The notes under the pieces: generated by a model
Told to the model about the DNA's origin: nothing
What the model saw: the letters and a program-made list of their open reading frames with translations, nothing else
Database searches by the model: none
Source of the DNA: Myxococcales bacterium
Lineage (GTDB): Bacteria > Myxococcota_A > Polyangia > Polyangiales > Houyiibacteriaceae
Direction of reading: 5' to 3'
DNA: 64,000 bases
Assembly (NCBI GenBank): GCA_029861865.1
Contig: JAOTYL010000005.1
Coordinates: 124,001-188,000, forward strand
Shown here: positions 42,665-51,892 of the stretch, piece after piece
How the letters are laid out: each line of letters starts with the position of its first letter
Numbering within the stretch: position 1 is the stretch's first letter
Translations under genes and position numbers: made by a program

Positions 42665-44398
42665 GTGTTTCGTTACCATAATTCCAGTGATAGTCCTGCT
42701 CGTCGCGAGCTGCTGGAATCTACCAGCAAGCGACTGCCCCTAATCGTGGGTTCTCTCACCTTTATGGCTGCCTCCGCGGCGGCCACGGCGGGCTATGCGT
42801 GGCTCGCAGGCCCCCTGCTCGGGAGCCTCGAGGGTAGTCGGCTTTCTGTGGCATCTCAGACGGCTATCGAGCAAACCAAGATTTTCCCTAGCCTCTCGTG
42901 GACCCAGATCGTCGCAGCGCTCATTTTCCTGGGACTTTTTCGAGCCCTCTCCGAAACGGCCCGCGCGCACCTTTCTTCTCGGCTCCAACTCAGCGTTGTG
43001 CGCGAAATCAGAGGGAAAGTCCTCGGACACGTGCTCCGCCTCGAACCGCTCACACTCCTCCAATGGCCGCAGGGGGAGATTGCCTCACGGGTCCAGGTGG
43101 AGGTTCATGGGGTGCGGACCTTGCTCCACCTCGGGTTCGCCCAGGGCATTCGGAGCATACTACTGGCTACTGCTCTAGCCATAGTCGCCCTACGGGTGGA
43201 CACTGCGCTAGCCATCCCAGGTTTGATCGTTCTCCCCCTGGCCGTGGCCGTCATCGCCGTGGGGGCCAGGCCTGCGCGCAAGCTCCAGCGCGAGCTTCTC
43301 GGGGCAGAGTCGAGGGTCGTGGCCGATTCTGCGGAGGCGATCGACGGGGCCGCCGTGCTTCGCGCCTACGATGCGACAGCCGCGCGTGCCGCACAGATCG
43401 ATCGGGCGGCTGCCGAGTCCGAGAGACGAGGGGTCAGGACCGAAACGTGGGGCACAGTAGCCTCCCCATTGGTCGAGTTAGCCGCCGCCCTCGGGATCGC
43501 AGCGGTATTCGCATTGGCCTGGGCAACGCGGTCTAACCTCGACCTCGCGTCGTCGGGGACCGTTCTCGTGGCGCTCATTCTCATGTATCGGCCGCTCCAC
43601 GGCTTGGCCCAATCGATCTTCGGCTGGTCGTCCGGTCTTGCCTCGCTCGACCGCCTAGACGAGCTCCTCCGCCTCCCGGCCCGCGAAGCGCCCGAGGGTT
43701 CCGTGCATGAGACGAAGGTTCGAACCCTGGCGCTCCAGGGGTTGTCGTTCGGCTATGCGGATCGACCGGTGTTGAAGGCGGCCGACGTACGGTTTGCAGC
43801 CGGCGAGCTGGTCGTGGTCACCGGACCGAGCGGCGCGGGGAAGTCGACTCTGCTTGCGGTTCTCGCAGGCATTCTCGGCCCCACCGAAGGCACTGTCACG
43901 ATCGACGGCGCACCGGTCACGACCGACTCGAGGACCAAGATGACCGCCTGGATGCCCCAGACCCCCACTCTATTTCACGACACCGTCGTCGCGAACATCA
44001 CGCTCGGAGATCCGCACCCCAGCCGCGACCGCGCCCTCGAGGCGGCCAAGCGCGCCGGTTTGGATTCGTTCGTGATGGCGCGCCCGAACGGTTATGACGG
44101 CCTCCTCCTCGAAGGCGGCAGCGATCTCTCCGCTGGGGAGCGGCAGCGCGTCACCTTGGCCCGAGCCCTCTACCGACAAGCGCCGATTTTGCTACTGGAT
44201 GAGCCCACTTCGGCGCTCGACGGGGTGCAAGAAGCCAACGTGTTGAGGGTCTGCCAAGAGCACGCGAACCTCGGGTGCATCGTGATCGTCGCCACCCATC
44301 GTGATGATTTTCTGCGTCATGCAGACCGCGTGCTAAAGCTACGAAACGCCACGGTGGTCGAGTGGGACGAACGAGCCACAAATCGAATGCTGCACTGA
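42665..44398 (+). CDS. Type I ABC exporter half-transporter
   Basis: The 577-residue protein has an N-terminal membrane domain of about six helices (residues about 25-320) fused to an ATPase domain: Walker A GPSGAGKST near 388, Q-loop WMPQTP near 430, signature LSAGERQRVTLA near 488 and Walker B ILLLDEPTSALD. This is the MsbA/CydCD-like architecture; substrate unknown, probably lipid or peptide export as a dimer. The GTG at 42665 is the only start before the first helix. The next gene begins 37 bp inside its 3' end. Confidence 0.87.
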   Translation: MFRYHNSSDSPARRELLESTSKRLPLIVGSLTFMAASAAATAGYAWLAGPLLGSLEGSRLSVASQTAIEQTKIFPSLSWTQIVAALIFLGLFRALSETARAHLSSRLQLSVVREIRGKVLGHVLRLEPLTLLQWPQGEIASRVQVEVHGVRTLLHLGFAQGIRSILLATALAIVALRVDTALAIPGLIVLPLAVAVIAVGARPARKLQRELLGAESRVVADSAEAIDGAAVLRAYDATAARAAQIDRAAAESERRGVRTETWGTVASPLVELAAALGIAAVFALAWATRSNLDLASSGTVLVALILMYRPLHGLAQSIFGWSSGLASLDRLDELLRLPAREAPEGSVHETKVRTLALQGLSFGYADRPVLKAADVRFAAGELVVVTGPSGAGKSTLLAVLAGILGPTEGTVTIDGAPVTTDSRTKMTAWMPQTPTLFHDTVVANITLGDPHPSRDRALEAAKRAGLDSFVMARPNGYDGLLLEGGSDLSAGERQRVTLARALYRQAPILLLDEPTSALDGVQEANVLRVCQEHANLGCIVIVATHRDDFLRHADRVLKLRNATVVEWDERATNRMLH

Positions 44399-45840
44399 TC
44401 GGCCTCGTCGCGCTCTCCGCTTCGTCGTCGATGACCGCTCTAGCCCACGAGCCTGCGGCCCGCGAGCCTGCGGCCCGCGAGCCCGCGGCCTTCGCGGGCG
44501 CCGTGCAGGAGCTCGATGACGACCATGATCTCTCGGTTGCCGCAGTGCGGGAGCTGAAGGCTGGCGGGGAGCCTGCCGCTGTGGCCATTCGCGAGGTGTG
44601 GCCTACTCTTTCGCGCAAAGCTCAACGTCGAGTGCTGGTTGCGCTGGCAGCCCTCGCACGTGACCATCGATCGGCGGTCCAGTGTCTCTTCGAGGCGGCA
44701 CATTCGCCCGATGAGCAGATCAGTGAAGGCGCGTTTGTCGCACTGCAACGAGCCGGGCCACCTGGCTGGGATGGGCTGGTCGCATTGCTGACCGATCCCG
44801 ACGTGGGTGACCGTTCTGCCGTGTTGTTGGCGCGCACCGAACCCGATGCGGCGGTCGGCGTGTTGTTGGACGCGCTCACGGAGGAAGGCGGTGATCGACG
44901 GCCCGTGCTCCGAAGTGCGCTTGCCACCGCAGTGCAACGCGCTGAGGAGAGCTCCGAGCCGACACTTCGTGCTTGGCTCGACACGAACCCCCCCGTGTCT
45001 GCCGTGGCAAACGCCGCGCTCGCGCTCGCTTCGATCGAAGAGTATGCGTCTGTCGTGGCGTCGTTCATCGAGTACGCAGCGCCGCGCTCCGACGGCTTCC
45101 CAACGACCTGGCGCCTGCTTCGAAGCGCGGCGGCGGCTGGACCGAGCGAGTTCGTCGATCGCTGGATCCAGAGCCATCTACGGTCGCCGAAAGAGTGGAT
45201 GCTGCGACAGGCGGCGGTCGATGCCATCGCCGCGCGCGGTCGGCGGAGCGATGCGAGGATCGCCCTGGAGGATCCGTATCCGCGGGTGCGCACACATGCC
45301 GTCCGGGTTCTTTCGAATGACCCCGATTCGATGACCTTGCGCGCGACGTTGGCGCGAAAGGATCCGTGGCCCATGGTGCGCGCGGAGGCGGTGATGAGCC
45401 TGCGAAGTGAGCCAGTGGCGACACCGATCATCGTGGCCGCGGTCGACGATGCGATGTCGGAGGTGCGTGCGGCCGCAATCGAGGCGCTCTCGGGCGCCAC
45501 GCACGACCAGGGTTGGGATAGGATTTACGCGCATCTCCAAAACCGAAACGAGTGGCCCTCAGTCACCGCGGCCGCGATCGAGTATGTCGAGGCGCATTGC
45601 CGCATCGAGGCAGTCGACGCGCTCCGCGGGGTTGCTCTTCGGGCAGCGTCTGCGAGCGCACTGACCGACGACATCAACAATGCCGCCCGAGCCATCGTCG
45701 CGCTCAGGGTCCTCGACACCGCCCAGGCGGAGGCCGCCCTCGGGCAGCTTCGCGGGTCGGCGGGAGCGTCGCCCACCCTGAAAATGGCGCTAGAAGAGCC
45801 TCTTCCGAGGCGTCGGAGATGCGTCCCCCTAGCGCCTTAG
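44362..45840 (+). CDS. Exported HEAT-repeat protein
   Basis: The 492-residue precursor has a signal peptide (hydrophobic residues about 10-27, ending ALA), three tandem E-P-A-A-R units, and then HEAT/PBS-lyase-like helical repeats to the end (DRSAVLLARTEPDAAVGVLLDAL; MVRAEAVMSLRSEPVATPIIVAAVDDAMSEV style pairs). It is probably a periplasmic binding scaffold. The GTG start lies inside the ABC exporter gene, so it may assist that transporter, which is inference from overlap alone. Confidence 0.78.
   Translation: MGRTSHKSNAALIGLVALSASSSMTALAHEPAAREPAAREPAAFAGAVQELDDDHDLSVAAVRELKAGGEPAAVAIREVWPTLSRKAQRRVLVALAALARDHRSAVQCLFEAAHSPDEQISEGAFVALQRAGPPGWDGLVALLTDPDVGDRSAVLLARTEPDAAVGVLLDALTEEGGDRRPVLRSALATAVQRAEESSEPTLRAWLDTNPPVSAVANAALALASIEEYASVVASFIEYAAPRSDGFPTTWRLLRSAAAAGPSEFVDRWIQSHLRSPKEWMLRQAAVDAIAARGRRSDARIALEDPYPRVRTHAVRVLSNDPDSMTLRATLARKDPWPMVRAEAVMSLRSEPVATPIIVAAVDDAMSEVRAAAIEALSGATHDQGWDRIYAHLQNRNEWPSVTAAAIEYVEAHCRIEAVDALRGVALRAASASALTDDINNAARAIVALRVLDTAQAEAALGQLRGSAGASPTLKMALEEPLPRRRRCVPLAP
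44449..44490 (+). repeat. 15-bp tandem repeat in the HEAT-protein gene
   Basis: Two exact copies of a 15-bp unit plus a 12-bp partial copy encode E-P-A-A-R, E-P-A-A-R, E-P-A-A. Being in frame, copy-number changes would only alter linker length after the signal peptide. Confidence 0.8.
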
Positions 45841-45893
45841 ATTGTCGCCCTGGAATCGGCCATGCTACTTTGTCTGGGATGTTTGGGGGAAGC

Positions 45894-46490
45894 ATGGGAA
45901 CTCGTCTTATTGGCCTGATTTTGGCTGCCGCGCTGTTGAGCGTCGGCTGTGATCAATTTTCCTCTGCGGAGGCCCCGGTCGAGGAGCTTCCGAAGATCGT
46001 GCCGAACGTTCCGGAGGTTCCAACACTACCGCCACCGCCGTTTCCGACCACCTACGACGACGAGTCGTACAGCGTCTACGGCCTGCGCCAAAAGCTGCGT
46101 CAAACGCTCGACACGGACTTGGCCGTCACCGGCTACATCATGGAGATCTACGAACCGCCGCCGTGCAAGGAGCGCAAGAAGGAAGATTGCCCACGCGTCG
46201 ACGCGCCGCACATGTTCATCGCCGATGCGTTGGACAAGACCGACCGCGCGGACCAGTTGATCATCGTGGGCTATGCCGACAATCAGGAGCAGCTCGCGCG
46301 TGCGCGACGCGGACGAAAGACCACGACCATCGACGGCTCGGTCGTCGTTCCCACCAACCTCAAAGTCGGCAACAAGATCGTCGCGAAGGGTCAGTTCAGG
46401 TTGATCTCGTCGGGTGGCTTCAACACGAGCAACGGCTTGCTCGAATACGCGTCTCACGAGACCATCGAGAAGGCCCTCGCTCAGAAGTGA
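45894..46490 (+). CDS. Lipoprotein with possible OB-fold domain
   Basis: The 198-residue precursor has a lipoprotein signal with Cys19 in LLSVGC, a Pro-rich linker (LPPPPFP), and a compact domain starting at LAVTGYIMEIYEPPPC; VPTNLKVGNKIVAKGQF and a closing TSNGLLEY segment suggest a tRNA-anti-like OB fold. Two Cys in C-x6-C may bridge. The ATG at 45894 has GGGGGA before it; an ATG at 45879 adds five residues. Function unknown. It abuts the DUF4340 gene tail to tail. Confidence 0.75.
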   Translation: MGTRLIGLILAAALLSVGCDQFSSAEAPVEELPKIVPNVPEVPTLPPPPFPTTYDDESYSVYGLRQKLRQTLDTDLAVTGYIMEIYEPPPCKERKKEDCPRVDAPHMFIADALDKTDRADQLIIVGYADNQEQLARARRGRKTTTIDGSVVVPTNLKVGNKIVAKGQFRLISSGGFNTSNGLLEYASHETIEKALAQK

Positions 46491-47096
46491 TCAGCGGGCC
46501 GCTGCGTCCTCAATCTCTGCATCGAGCAGGTCTGCGAGGTCCGGTGCACCCGCGTCGTTTTTGATTCGAAAGTGTTCGGCGCCGAGGTCGAAGAGCTCGA
46601 CCACGGACTTGGGGACGACCATCACTTGGTCGCGATCATCGATTCGGACATAGCCGCCGCCATCCACCGGCGTCCCGGACCCGAGCCTCACGGTGACTCC
46701 GGCGCGTCCCATCTCGAAGCGCACCGACGCTTTAGGCGCGTCGAGGCCGAAGCTCCGAACATCCTGTGCGTTCGGGTCTTCGAGGGTGCGCGTGGCGATG
46801 GCGAATTCCCAGTTTCGAACGTAATCTTCGACCCGCTCGGGATCGGCTGCCGCTTGGACGGGTTGCTCGAGCGTCCATGTCTCGTCGAAGCCCTCCCCTT
46901 CACGGGACATCGCCATGTGCGCGTCGCCGGAGGAGACCTCAATCCTAGATAGCCGATCTCGCACCAAGGACTCGATCAAGAAGCCGGCCCGAGCCTCGAT
47001 CTCCGAGCGCCCAGGTTGGTCGCGCTCGAAAAAGAAGACATAGCCTGCCAACAACACGACGACGATTGCGAGAATGATCGGCGTGCGCGCCGTCAT
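46491..47096 (-). CDS. DUF4340-type protein of a Gld-like ABC cassette
   Basis: The 201-residue protein has one N-terminal membrane helix (IILAIVVVLLAGYVFFFE) and a beta-rich exterior domain with repeated strands (VRSFGLDAPKASVRFEM, GTPVDGGGYVRI), as in DUF4340 proteins found beside Gld-type ABC transporters. Its ATG overlaps the GldG-like stop (ATGA), so it is the last gene of the four-gene cassette running from 50099. Role unknown. Confidence 0.8.
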   Translation of the reverse strand: MTARTPIILAIVVVLLAGYVFFFERDQPGRSEIEARAGFLIESLVRDRLSRIEVSSGDAHMAMSREGEGFDETWTLEQPVQAAADPERVEDYVRNWEFAIATRTLEDPNAQDVRSFGLDAPKASVRFEMGRAGVTVRLGSGTPVDGGGYVRIDDRDQVMVVPKSVVELFDLGAEHFRIKNDAGAPDLADLLDAEIEDAAAR

Positions 47097-48592
47097 GAGC
47101 GCCTCGACCACCACACGCCGAACCCCGCGATCAACGCGGCAAGGGGCAACAGAAAAACGACCCGGAACAAGAGGTTTTCGAGGTCGGCGTCACTCATGAT
47201 CACCGCGCGCGCTTTCGTCTTTCGCGGCGCAATGTTGATCAGGGCTTCGCGCTGCGTCAGCCAACCTGCCGTCGAAGACAGAAGATCGATGTTCGAAAGC
47301 TGGGGGTTGTCGAGGAGCTCTCCGCTCATCCAATCACTGTCGCCGATCACCAACAGTCGCCCAGGCTCGGGGCCATCGCTCTTGACCGGTTTGAGGTCAT
47401 CTCCGAGTGGCGGCACGTGCTCCCATGCCACGGCGATCGGCACGACTCTTGGCGGGATACCCGCGGCTTTGGGGTCTGTCGCAAGCGCACGCTTGAGGTC
47501 GAATTCGGCGATGGCATTCGGACTGGTGCGCATGAGGACCTCGGCATCGCTGCCGTCTGCCGCATCGACCGAGCGAGCGACGGCCAAGAGGATCCCGCCT
47601 CCCCGCTGTCGGATGGTCTGGGTCACCCGGTGGCTACCGAGGTCGATCGAGAGGAAGAGGTCACCAGGATTCCCTGGTAGCTTGCGGCTTTCATCGTGTT
47701 CGACCACCAGGTCATTGCCGACGACGATGCCCCGATTCCCGAGGCTTGCCTCGAAACCGGTTGGCTGAAGCGCTTCCTTCCTGAGCAGCGGATCGAGGCC
47801 CAGCAGCACGTTGCCACCCGAAGCAATGAAGCGGTCGACCGTGGCGACCTCCTCCGGAGAGTACAGACGCTGCGGGCTGACGATGAAGAGCGCATTGCAC
47901 GAAGCTGGGACATCTTCACCCTCTCGGAGATCGAAGGGTTGGATGTCGATCTTCTCCCATTCGAGCTCGCGGGCCACGGCGTCGAAGCTCCGGTCTCCCG
48001 TTGCTCCGAGCTCCCACTCCCCGTGGCCCTGCGCGAGGCAGATCTTCGTCGGCTGACCGGTCGTCACCTCCAAAATGGCACCGGTCAGGGCGCGTTCGGA
48101 CTGCAGGTCGAGCTTATGGCCGTCGGCGTCCTCGAAGCTGTCGAAGTCTTCGACGATCAGCTGATGCCGCTCGACCTTCCACTTACGGTCGCCGCTCGTC
48201 ACCACGACCGGCACCTGCGAAAGGGTCATTTCACCTGCGAGCCAACTATCGATTCCGAACTTGTCCGCTAGAACTTGATACCGGGCACGGTCTCGATCCG
48301 GATCGATCCACTCGATCTCGAGCCGTGTCGTGACGGCTTTGTACTCTTCGAGCAGCGTTTCGACATCGGCGAAGTCCTCTTCCCCCCTCGCTAGGAACAC
48401 GTAGATCTGGATGTCTTGGTCGAGCTCTCTGAGGACTTGTTGGCTTCGATCCGACAGCGTGAAGAGCTTCTCCGTCGTCCAGTCCCAACGCTTATAGTTT
48501 TGAGAAGAGACGTAGTTCAGGAGCGCGACCACCATGAGACCCAAAATGGTGGTGGCAATCAAGTTGAAGCGCGTTCGCGACGCGTCGCTCAC
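47093..48592 (-). CDS. GldG-like ABC transporter auxiliary protein
   Basis: The 499-residue protein has membrane helices at both ends (residues about 10-28 and about 475-492) and a large periplasmic region between, with the family segments KLFTLSDRSQQVL near 42, LEEYKAVTTRLEIEWIDPD near 77, CLAQGHGEWEL near 180 and VGDSDW late. Such proteins accompany GldA/GldF-type transporters, first known in Bacteroidetes gliding but widespread. GTG at 48592 overlaps the permease stop (GTGA). Confidence 0.85.
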   Translation of the reverse strand: MSDASRTRFNLIATTILGLMVVALLNYVSSQNYKRWDWTTEKLFTLSDRSQQVLRELDQDIQIYVFLARGEEDFADVETLLEEYKAVTTRLEIEWIDPDRDRARYQVLADKFGIDSWLAGEMTLSQVPVVVTSGDRKWKVERHQLIVEDFDSFEDADGHKLDLQSERALTGAILEVTTGQPTKICLAQGHGEWELGATGDRSFDAVARELEWEKIDIQPFDLREGEDVPASCNALFIVSPQRLYSPEEVATVDRFIASGGNVLLGLDPLLRKEALQPTGFEASLGNRGIVVGNDLVVEHDESRKLPGNPGDLFLSIDLGSHRVTQTIRQRGGGILLAVARSVDAADGSDAEVLMRTSPNAIAEFDLKRALATDPKAAGIPPRVVPIAVAWEHVPPLGDDLKPVKSDGPEPGRLLVIGDSDWMSGELLDNPQLSNIDLLSSTAGWLTQREALINIAPRKTKARAVIMSDADLENLLFRVVFLLPLAALIAGFGVWWSRRS

Positions 48593-49332
48593 CCGTGCCT
48601 CCGCGCCTTGAGAACGGCGATGCTCAATCCCACTGCCAAGAGCGCCACCGAAAAATCGAAGACCAAATAGCGCGAATCGACCACGCCCTTCGAGAAGCTG
48701 TGCATGTGACCCCACATGCTCAAGTAGGCGCACACCTCGCGAAGCGTCCCATCGAGCACGAACTCGCCGACGCCCACCGCAAATAGCGCCCCGAGAGCCA
48801 CGAAGGAGAGCACCGCGGCGATGATCTGGGTCGGGGCGATCGTGCTCATCAACAGGCCGACAGCCATGAAATAAATGCCGAGGCAAAACACTCCGAAGTA
48901 ACTGGAGCCGACCGCCCCCCAATCGACGCTGCCGTGTTGACTCGTGATCCACGCGTAGATGATCGTCGGGATCCAAAGCGTGGCCCACATCACCAAGGCG
49001 GCGCCGTACTTGCCCCAAATGATCGAAGTCTCGGATACGGGCGCGGTCATCAGGACTTCGAGCGTCCCAGACTGCCGCTCGGCCGCGATCAAGCGCATCG
49101 TGAGCACGGGGACGAATACCAGGAGCGGGATGAAGAACAGCGCACTGCCGCCAAAGAATCCAGACAACGGGGTGTCGGAGCCTGAAGCGACTGCGTTTCG
49201 CGCATAGAACTCGCTGAGAATCCAGAATGTGATCCCCGTGAAGATCAGCCACGACGTGAGAACGACGTAGGCCAGCGGCGAGACGAAAAAGGACCCGAGC
49301 TCGCGCTTCATGACGACCCAGGCGCTCCTCAT
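48589..49332 (-). CDS. GldF-like ABC-2 permease
   Basis: The 247-residue protein has six membrane helices in ABC-2 order, with the loop FIPLLVFVPVLTMRLIAAERQSGTLEVLMTAPVSE shortened here to its marker RQSGTLEVL near residue 89, which is characteristic of GldF permeases. It forms the channel for the ATPase encoded upstream; start and stop overlap both neighbours. Confidence 0.88.
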   Translation of the reverse strand: MRSAWVVMKRELGSFFVSPLAYVVLTSWLIFTGITFWILSEFYARNAVASGSDTPLSGFFGGSALFFIPLLVFVPVLTMRLIAAERQSGTLEVLMTAPVSETSIIWGKYGAALVMWATLWIPTIIYAWITSQHGSVDWGAVGSSYFGVFCLGIYFMAVGLLMSTIAPTQIIAAVLSFVALGALFAVGVGEFVLDGTLREVCAYLSMWGHMHSFSKGVVDSRYLVFDFSVALLAVGLSIAVLKARRHG

Positions 49333-50099
49333 GGGCTTTCCTCCGCGATGCCGCTGGTGGTGAGCTCCGCAAACATGTCTTCGAGCTTCGTGGTTTGATC
49401 GAGTGTAATGTCGGCGACCTTTCGGCCCTCACGAATGATGATCACGCGATCACACACGGCTTGAACTTCAGAGAGGATGTGGGTCGACAGGAACACCGTT
49501 TTGCTTCCACCGAATCCGCGTACGAGCTCTCGGAACTGACGTACTTGGTTTGGGTCGAGACCCGACGTCGGCTCGTCGAGAATGAGAAGCGGGGGATCCG
49601 CGATCAGGGCTTCGGCGAGACCCACTCGTTGTCGGTACCCCTTGGACAATTGACCGACGATTCGATTCTTGACGTCGGTTACTCCGGCGAGCACGAGAGC
49701 GCGATCGACGGCAGCGCGTGCCTCGGAGACTTTCTTGAGGGCGGCGCGGTGATGCAGGTATTCGTGCACGCGCATCTCGCGATAGAGCGGCACCCCTTCG
49801 GGCATGTAGCCGAGTCGCGTGCGCGCTCGGAGCGAGCTTCGCACCGCATCGATGCCTTCGATCCGGATCTTTCCTGCGGTCGGGGCGAGGTAACCGGTGA
49901 GCATCCGGAGTGTGGTGGTCTTCCCTGCGCCATTCGGGCCCAAGAACCCAACGATCTCACCTCGTTCCACGCGGAAAGACACCTCGTTCACCGCGAGTTG
50001 GGTTCCGTAACGTTTGCTTAGGGCGTCGACTTCGATCAATGGAGCGCTCGTTGGCGGACCGGGGTAGTCGATAGGATCGGTCGAAGCAACTGCAGGCAT
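49329..50099 (-). CDS. GldA-like ABC transporter ATPase
   Basis: The 256-residue ATPase has Walker A GPNGAGKTTT near 57, signature QLSKGYRQRVGLAEAL near 150 (S-K-G-Y in place of S-G-G-Q, typical of the Gld/ABC-2 group) and Walker B LLILDEPTSGLD near 172, with a C-terminal extension. It powers the permease encoded next. ATG at 50099 is chosen; sequence upstream of it is antisense to the deacetylase gene. Transport substrate unknown. Confidence 0.9.
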   Translation of the reverse strand: MPAVASTDPIDYPGPPTSAPLIEVDALSKRYGTQLAVNEVSFRVERGEIVGFLGPNGAGKTTTLRMLTGYLAPTAGKIRIEGIDAVRSSLRARTRLGYMPEGVPLYREMRVHEYLHHRAALKKVSEARAAVDRALVLAGVTDVKNRIVGQLSKGYRQRVGLAEALIADPPLLILDEPTSGLDPNQVRQFRELVRGFGGSKTVFLSTHILSEVQAVCDRVIIIREGRKVADITLDQTTKLEDMFAELTTSGIAEESP

Positions 50100-50158
50100 G
50101 TACAGGTATTGCGGCTTTCTCGCATATGCCTGCCGCGCTTCCTTACGATCGCATCGTG

Positions 50159-51154
50159 ATGCCGATGGTTCCATGGAGGGTGCGGCTGAGCTGCTTCGTT
50201 TTGGTGTTGGTCGCTGGCGGCTCCCTTGCGGGGGCCGCGAGGCCGAGGCCCGCCCCCGCCGTCGAGCCGGTTTCAGTCGTGGCCCACGGCTCCCGGGCGC
50301 TCGAAAAGCCCTCGCCAATCGACCAATCGCTTGCGCTCGAAGTCATGCATGGGGTCGAGCCTGGCCCGCCACCTCGCGACGTGACCGGCGAACACTATCC
50401 CAGGGGTCTCACGCTCGACGGGTCCACGAAACGTCGGACGATCCTCTTCAGCTTCGACGATGGCCCCTCGCGACGCACCACGCCCGAGCTTCTCGACCTC
50501 CTCGACCAGCTCGACATCCGAGCGGTGTTCTTCGTCAAGACCGAGAGCTTTGGACGAGGCAATCCTTGGGAACGTGAGCACAGCGACATCGTTCGAGAGA
50601 TCGCAAGTCGCGGTCACATGATCGGCAATCACACCGAAACCCACCGCCAGCTTCCGCTCTTGAACAACGCCGAGATCGACGCCGAGCTCGCGGTCAGCGA
50701 GGCCAAGATCGAAAACGCGATCGGCCTGCGGCCCCGGCTGATTCGACCCCCGGGAGGGGCGCTTTCTACACGGGTGCGAGAGCTGCTCGCCGCGCGTGGC
50801 TACACCAGCGTGCTTTGGAGCGTTTACACGGGCGATCTGGAGGTCGATACCGCCGATGACGTGGTGCGAACCTTTTTTCGAGTGCTCAAGCGTCGTGAGC
50901 GCGAAACCGGGGATCGCGGCGGGATCGTTCTGCTCCACGACACCCAGCCCCACAGCCTCGACGCGGTCCCGCGCCTGGTCGACGCCCTGAAGAGACGCAA
51001 CTGTGACCTCCTAGAGCGGAATGAAGAGCTCTATGATATCGTGGACGACGTCGGTTACTTCATCCCGGGACATGAGCCCACCTCTCTCGATGAACGCCAG
51101 GCCGAGCTCGAGGCTCGAACCCGACGAGACTGCGCGGCCCTCGCGCTCCGCTAA
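50159..51154 (+). CDS. Exported polysaccharide deacetylase (NodB domain)
   Basis: The 331-residue precursor has a signal peptide (VRLSCFVLVLVAGGSLAGA) and a NodB domain with all five motifs: S-F-D-D-G-P near 98, H-T-E-T-H near 157 (metal His pair), R-P-P-G-G near 198, W-S-V-Y-T-G-D near 225 and L-L-H-D-T near 259. It removes acetyl groups from GlcNAc polymers or peptidoglycan outside the cytoplasm. ATG at 50159 was preferred; 50126 would lengthen the n-region. Divergent from the Gld-like cassette; its stop overlaps the trmB stop by 4 bp. Confidence 0.9.
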   Translation: MPMVPWRVRLSCFVLVLVAGGSLAGAARPRPAPAVEPVSVVAHGSRALEKPSPIDQSLALEVMHGVEPGPPPRDVTGEHYPRGLTLDGSTKRRTILFSFDDGPSRRTTPELLDLLDQLDIRAVFFVKTESFGRGNPWEREHSDIVREIASRGHMIGNHTETHRQLPLLNNAEIDAELAVSEAKIENAIGLRPRLIRPPGGALSTRVRELLAARGYTSVLWSVYTGDLEVDTADDVVRTFFRVLKRRERETGDRGGIVLLHDTQPHSLDAVPRLVDALKRRNCDLLERNEELYDIVDDVGYFIPGHEPTSLDERQAELEARTRRDCAALALR

Positions 51155-51774
51155 CCCGCGTTGCGGATCGCCAAGATCCGCCAGACGGGAAGCCCATCCT
51201 CTAGCGCGCGGCGCTCGCGGTTCGATCGCGCCGAAAATGGGTTCTCGTCGACGAAGCCGCCATCGCCGGCGAGCGTGAACCCCTCGATGGCACGAAGCTC
51301 TGCCAAGTAGAGGTCAGCACGGTCTTCGACATCGGTTTGGATCAAGAGCTCGCCCCCGGGCCTCATGAGCCGTCGGAGCTCGACCAGCAAGGGCTCGCCG
51401 ACGACCCGGCGTTTGTGGTGCCGCTTCTTCCACCAAGGGTCTGGAAAATGGAGCGAGACTTTCTCGACGATGCCTTCGGGCCCGGCCCGCTTCAGGATCT
51501 CGCGTGCGTCGCCGCACAATACCTGAACGTTCGATACCCCATTCGCCGTTAATCGTTGCTGGACTCGATAGGCCCACTTGGTCCTGACCTCGATTCCGAT
51601 GATTCGGCTGCCTGGCGCCGCCTCTGCGCGCTCGAGGAGGGACTGTCCCCGGCCGAAGCCGATATCTAGCTCGAGAGGGCCCTTCCCCCCGGCTAGGGCG
51701 TCGAGCGAAAACCGCCCTTCGGGGGCCCTCGGAGCGTGCTCGACGTACAGTCGGCGTAGGGGCGAATCCGACAC
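51151..51774 (-). CDS. trmB: tRNA (guanine-N7)-methyltransferase
   Basis: The 207-residue enzyme places m7G46 in tRNA using SAM. SAM motif LELDIGFGRGQSLLERA near 35-50, acidic EV near 62, DAREILKR near 88, and the TrmB signature FPDPWWKKRHHKRRVV near 109-124 are present. Length is normal. GTG at 51774 is the start; its ribosome-binding site is weak. Confidence 0.93.
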   Translation of the reverse strand: MSDSPLRRLYVEHAPRAPEGRFSLDALAGGKGPLELDIGFGRGQSLLERAEAAPGSRIIGIEVRTKWAYRVQQRLTANGVSNVQVLCGDAREILKRAGPEGIVEKVSLHFPDPWWKKRHHKRRVVGEPLLVELRRLMRPGGELLIQTDVEDRADLYLAELRAIEGFTLAGDGGFVDENPFSARSNRERRALEDGLPVWRILAIRNAG

Positions 51775-51826
51775 CTGGGCTCACTACCGGCGCCCGTTCG
51801 GAAGGTCAACTCGGTGACGCCGCTTC

Positions 51827-51859
51827 TTGACCGGCTAGGTGACGATCGCGTATGTCACC
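51827..51859 (+). promoter_or_regulatory. Possible promoter with inverted repeat before the response regulator
   Basis: TTGACC (51827-51832), 18 bp and TATGTC (51851-51856) precede the GTG at 51893. GGTGAC (51838-51843) and GTCACC (51854-51859) form a 6-bp inverted repeat over the -10 region, a possible operator. The -10 match is weak. Confidence 0.35.
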
Positions 51860-51892
51860 GATACGAACAGGTGAACGGGGCTTGGGGTTGAT

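Noticed and set aside
47093-49432. 779-codon reading of the GldG-like gene
   Set aside because: The first 280 codons are the out-of-frame shadow of the permease gene; the GTG at 48592 overlapping the permease stop is the natural start.
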